A stretch of 64,000 nt of DNA from Brevundimonas sp. 357 (GTDB lineage Bacteria; Pseudomonadota; Alphaproteobacteria; Caulobacterales; Caulobacteraceae), in assembly GCF_003938605.1 (NCBI RefSeq), contig NZ_RHWX01000012.1, forward strand, positions 1 to 64,000, read 5' to 3'. Positions 59,028-64,000 of the stretch are shown one piece after another. The notes under the pieces are model-generated. The model was not told the DNA's origin and did no database searches. It saw nothing but the letters and a program-made list of their open reading frames with translations. The stretch's first letter is position 1; the number at the start of each line of letters is the position of its first letter. Made by a program: the position numbers and the translations under genes.

Positions 59028-59614
59028 CCGCCCGCGGTCGTGAGAAGGCCGAAGCGGGCGTCCAGCGCGCGATTGGTCAGCAGAACATTGACCCGCGGCT
59101 GACCCAGCACGCCGAACGTGCGGCCCTCGACATGCTGTCGGATCACTTCGCGCACCTGCGCCTCCCCTACGCCGCGCGCCTTGGCGATGCGGGCGGCCTG
59201 AAGCTCAGCGTAGGCCGGAGAGATATGCGGGTCGAGACCCGATGCGGAGGCTGTCACGGCGTCGGCCGGAATGGCCTTTGCGCCCGTCTCGCTTCGCAAG
59301 GCGTCGGCGTTCGTCTTCACCCGCGCGATCAGATCGGGGTTCAACGGGCCGAGGTTGGAGCCGGACGAGGCGGCGGCGTCATAACCGTCACCCGCCGCCG
59401 ACGGCCGGGGATGCAGATACCCCGGCGCGGCGAACGTCTGGCCGACCAGGGCCGAGCCGACCACCTGCCCCGCCTTGTCGCGAACCAGGCTGCCGTTCGC
59501 CTGATCTGAAAAGGCCGCCTGGGCAACCCCCGTCACGGCCAACGGATAGCCGACGCCCAGAACGCCGGTGAACAGGGCGATCATGACGATCGCCGGGCGA
59601 ATATGGTTCAGCAT
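59024..59614 (-). CDS. kdpC: KdpC potassium-transporting ATPase subunit
   Basis: A 196-residue membrane-anchored subunit of the Kdp P-type ATPase. The single N-terminal helix (IVMIALFTGVLGVGYPLAVTGVAQAAF) is followed by the conserved YLHPRPSAAGDGYDAAASSGSNLGPLNPDL and SASGLDPHISPAYAELQAARIAKARG. It stabilises the KdpAB complex. The ATG and the TorF stop share one base, so translation is coupled. Confidence 0.95.
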   Translation of the reverse strand: MLNHIRPAIVMIALFTGVLGVGYPLAVTGVAQAAFSDQANGSLVRDKAGQVVGSALVGQTFAAPGYLHPRPSAAGDGYDAAASSGSNLGPLNPDLIARVKTNADALRSETGAKAIPADAVTASASGLDPHISPAYAELQAARIAKARGVGEAQVREVIRQHVEGRTFGVLGQPRVNVLLTNRALDARFGLLTTAGG

Positions 59615-60372
59615 CAGAAGTTCGCCTTAAGGCTGGCGACGACGCGGCTGTCATAGGCGGTGCCGAAGCCATGCTCGTCAGTGTCGAAATAGCGGACGTC
59701 CAGGCCCAGCCGCTGCGTCAGCTGATAGGCCGCGCCCAGGTTCCAGGTCGTGTAGTCGAAGTCCGACGACACCCACTGACGCCCCAACGCCGCCGAGAGC
59801 ATCCACTTGTCGGCCGGGCTGATCGCCGCATTGACCTCGGCATAGGTCGCCTCGTCCTCGGACGCGCCGAAGAAGTCCGGCGAATAGTAGATCGCCGCGC
59901 CCAGCGTCGCCGGGCCGACCGCGCGCGAAGCGGCGGCCTTCAGCTCGACATAGTCATAGTCTGCGCCGTTCGGCTGGCCGGCGTAGAAGTAGCTGACCAC
60001 GCCGAAGTCCCAGTCGAAGCCGCCGAATGCGGGCCGGACGCCTGCGTAGAGGTCGATCTCGGCGTCGGTGTCGGCGTCTCCGGCGAAGGAGACGTTTCCG
60101 GCCCAGGCCCCGGCGTAGAAGACGCCTTGCGTCACATCCACCCCGGCCGAGATCGCCGGATCGCCTTCATTCTGGCTGACGCCCCGGAAGACGTAGTCAG
60201 ATCCAATGGCGGCGTTGAAGGCGACCTCGGGGCGGGCGCCCTTCGCAACGTCCTGGGCCTTGGCGTCCGTGGGCGCCGTGCACAGGCCAAGGGTGATGAC
60301 GGCGACCAGACAGGCCCCGCCCAGCAGGGCGTTGTTGAGGTCCGAGCCGTCGAGTTTCTTGCGCTTACGCAT
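59614..60372 (-). CDS. TorF family putative porin inside the kdp operon
   Basis: A 252-residue exported beta-barrel protein. A signal-like helix (ALLGGACLVAVITLGLC) is followed by VAFNAAIGSDYVFRGVSQNEGDPAISAGVDV, the hallmark of TorF porins, then repeats ending VVASLKANF. It sits between kdpB and kdpC, 19 bases from kdpB and sharing a base with the kdpC start, so it is co-expressed. It may admit potassium or ions across the outer membrane; this has not been shown. Confidence 0.86.
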   Translation of the reverse strand: MRKRKKLDGSDLNNALLGGACLVAVITLGLCTAPTDAKAQDVAKGARPEVAFNAAIGSDYVFRGVSQNEGDPAISAGVDVTQGVFYAGAWAGNVSFAGDADTDAEIDLYAGVRPAFGGFDWDFGVVSYFYAGQPNGADYDYVELKAAASRAVGPATLGAAIYYSPDFFGASEDEATYAEVNAAISPADKWMLSAALGRQWVSSDFDYTTWNLGAAYQLTQRLGLDVRYFDTDEHGFGTAYDSRVVASLKANF

Positions 60373-60391
60373 GCTGTTTTTTCCTTAGTCC

Positions 60392-62473
<2,082 letters not shown>

Positions 62474-62486
62474 GACGGATATCCGA

Positions 62487-64000
62487 TCAGAACCGGGCCG
62501 TGACCTGGAGCATGTCGAAATGCTCCACGATCGGTCCCAGGGAGAGTGCGGGGAAGAACTGCAGGCCGCCGAGGATCAGGATCACCCCGATCAACAGGCC
62601 GATGAACAGCGGACCGTGCGTGGGAAGGGTGCCGACCGAGGGCGCCAGGCGGGGCTTGGCGACCAGCGCCCCGGCTACGGCCAGAACCGCGACGGCGGGC
62701 ACGAACCGGCCTAGCAGCATGGCCAGACCCAGGGTGGTGTTCCACCAGGGCGCGTTGGCGGTCAGGCCCGCGAAGGCCGAGCCGTTGTTCCCCGTCGCCG
62801 AGGTATAGGCATAGAGAATCTCGGACAGGCCGTGCGGCCCCTTGTTCAGCAGACCGGCCAGGGCTTCGGGCAGGACGGCGGCGACGGCCGAGAAGCCCAG
62901 CACCGACAGGGGCACGACCAGCACCGCCAGCATGGCGAATTGGATCTCACGCGCCTCGATCTTCTTGCCCAGATATTCCGGCGTGCGACCAACCATCAGG
63001 CCCGCCACGAAGACCGCCAGCATGGCCATCAGAACCATGACTGCGATCCCCGACCCGATCCCGCCGGGCAGGATCTCGCCCAGCTGCATCAGGAACATCG
63101 TCACCGCCCCGCCCAGCGGCATGTAGCTGGCGTGCATGGAGTTGACCGAGCCGTTCGAGGCGCCGGTCGTCTGGGCCGCCCAGGCGACGGACGACGGCAC
63201 GCCGAAGCGGACCTCCTTGCCCTCCATGTTTCCGGCGGACGTATCGACACCGGCCGCGACCAGAGCAGGCGCCGGCTGGCTTTCAATGACGTAGAGGGCC
63301 GAACCCGCCGCGCCCAGCAACAGGACCGCCGCGACCACCAGGGCGCGCACGTCCTTCTTGGCTAGGACGCTGCGGCCGAAGGCGAAGAAGGCCGCCCAAC
63401 CCATGACGTTGATGCAGATCGCCGTGATCAGAGTGGTCAGCGGCGTGGGGTTCTCCAGTGGATGGGCCGAGTTGACGTTGAACACGCCGCCGCCGTTGAT
63501 GCCCAACTGCTTGATCGCCAGCTGGCTGGCGGTCGGGAACAGGCTGATCGTCTGCTGACCGCCCTCCAGCGTCGTCGCCTGGGCCGAAGCCGCCAGCGAC
63601 TGCACCACGCCCAGCCCGGCCAGAACCACGGCCACGATGAAGGCGATGGGCAGCAGGACATAAAGGCTGGTGCGCGTCAGGTCGGCCCAGAAATTGCCCA
63701 GCCCCTCGCCGCGATTGGCGATGAAGGCGCGGGCCAGCGCCGCCGCGATCGTCGCGCCCGTGGCCGCCGAGACGAAGTTCTGCACCGTCAGGCCGACCAT
63801 CTGGGTGAAGGTCGAGACGGTCGTTTCGCCGCCATAGCTCTGCCAGTTGGTGTTGGTGACGAAGCTGACGGCGGTGTTGAAGGCCAGGTGCGGGCTGAGG
63901 CCGTCAAACCCCTGCGGATTCATCGGAAGAACGCCCTGCAGTCGCAGCAGGCCGTAGAGCAGCAGGAAGCCCGCCAGGTTGAAGGCCAGCAGAGCGCCGA
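62487..64000 (-). CDS. kdpA: KdpA potassium-translocating subunit, 5' end beyond the window
   Basis: About 504 residues of the C-terminal part of KdpA, cut by the right edge. The visible frame begins in [31 protein letters not shown] and continues through [40 protein letters not shown] and [16 protein letters not shown], with the selectivity-filter motifs of the channel-like repeats. The missing N terminus is about 60-90 residues. It forms the potassium path of the KdpFABC complex; kdpF would lie further right. Confidence 0.95.
   Translation of the reverse strand, partial: GALLAFNLAGFLLLYGLLRLQGVLPMNPQGFDGLSPHLAFNTAVSFVTNTNWQSYGGETTVSTFTQMVGLTVQNFVSAATGATIAAALARAFIANRGEGLGNFWADLTRTSLYVLLPIAFIVAVVLAGLGVVQSLAASAQATTLEGGQQTISLFPTASQLAIKQLGINGGGVFNVNSAHPLENPTPLTTLITAICINVMGWAAFFAFGRSVLAKKDVRALVVAAVLLLGAAGSALYVIESQPAPALVAAGVDTSAGNMEGKEVRFGVPSSVAWAAQTTGASNGSVNSMHASYMPLGGAVTMFLMQLGEILPGGIGSGIAVMVLMAMLAVFVAGLMVGRTPEYLGKKIEAREIQFAMLAVLVVPLSVLGFSAVAAVLPEALAGLLNKGPHGLSEILYAYTSATGNNGSAFAGLTANAPWWNTTLGLAMLLGRFVPAVAVLAVAGALVAKPRLAPSVGTLPTHGPLFIGLLIGVILILGGLQFFPALSLGPIVEHFDMLQVTARF

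Noticed and set aside
57027..59102. 691-codon open frame opposite kdpD
   Set aside because: Antisense to kdpD, rich in Arg/Gln/His runs, no ribosome binding site or domain.

Overview
The window is high-GC alphaproteobacterial chromosome, most likely from Brevundimonas or a close relative in the Caulobacterales. The reasons are an ATP12/CrcB/RluC/RarA/DegP neighbourhood typical of alphaproteobacteria, a Caulobacter-type (CC0125/CC1285) lipoprotein, five TonB-dependent receptor loci in 64 kb, FecI/FecR control and an alphaproteobacterial Fur box. Genus is inferred from gene content only. I see no rRNA, tRNA, IS element, phage gene or CRISPR array.

Region 1 (1-14.9 kb) is mostly housekeeping. 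It holds three pseudouridine synthases, the crcB-rluC-HAD phosphatase-ATP12 operon, a membrane protein/winged-helix pair with palindromic operators, a lipoprotein, two tandem paralogous membrane proteins, rarA, a DegP-type lipoprotein protease, a Tet-type MFS pump and a secreted nucleotide pyrophosphatase/phosphodiesterase. Region 2 (14.9-24.0 kb) has an ABC-2 transporter, a GNAT enzyme, an FMN reductase and a LysR regulator divergent from a same-strand run: pirin, two isochorismatase-fold hydrolases, antibiotic biosynthesis-type monooxygenase, YceI, DoxX, a second pirin and OsmC. This looks like a quinone/electrophile or redox-stress cassette. Region 3 (24.0-31.6 kb) has two TonB receptors, one without a signal peptide, and a secreted M14 carboxypeptidase.

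Region 4 (31.6-47.0 kb) is the main accessory system: a complete catecholate siderophore locus. A six-gene, largely overlapping operon encodes isochorismate synthase, DHB-AMP ligase, isochorismatase, a free aryl carrier protein, a C-A-T-TE NRPS whose adenylation code (DVWHFSLVDK) equals the EntF serine code, and the EntA dehydrogenase. The expected product is an enterobactin-type 2,3-dihydroxybenzoyl-serine compound. A Fur box precedes entC. Divergent from it are an OmpR/histidine-kinase pair resembling PfeRS, a LysR regulator, a CirA/IrgA-like receptor with a second Fur box sharing an 11-base core, and a YncE-like beta-propeller.

Region 5 (47.0-55.6 kb) has a regulator with a degenerate receiver domain, a decayed TonB receptor with a frameshift and apparent internal deletions, and a FecI-FecR-(STN TonB receptor)-purple acid phosphatase module. 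Region 6 (55.6-64.0 kb) is the kdp potassium system read leftward (kdpA, kdpB, TorF-like porin, kdpC, kdpD, kdpE). kdpA is cut by the right edge. The enzymes for siderophore export, hydrolysis, carrier-protein priming and any MbtH helper are not in the window.
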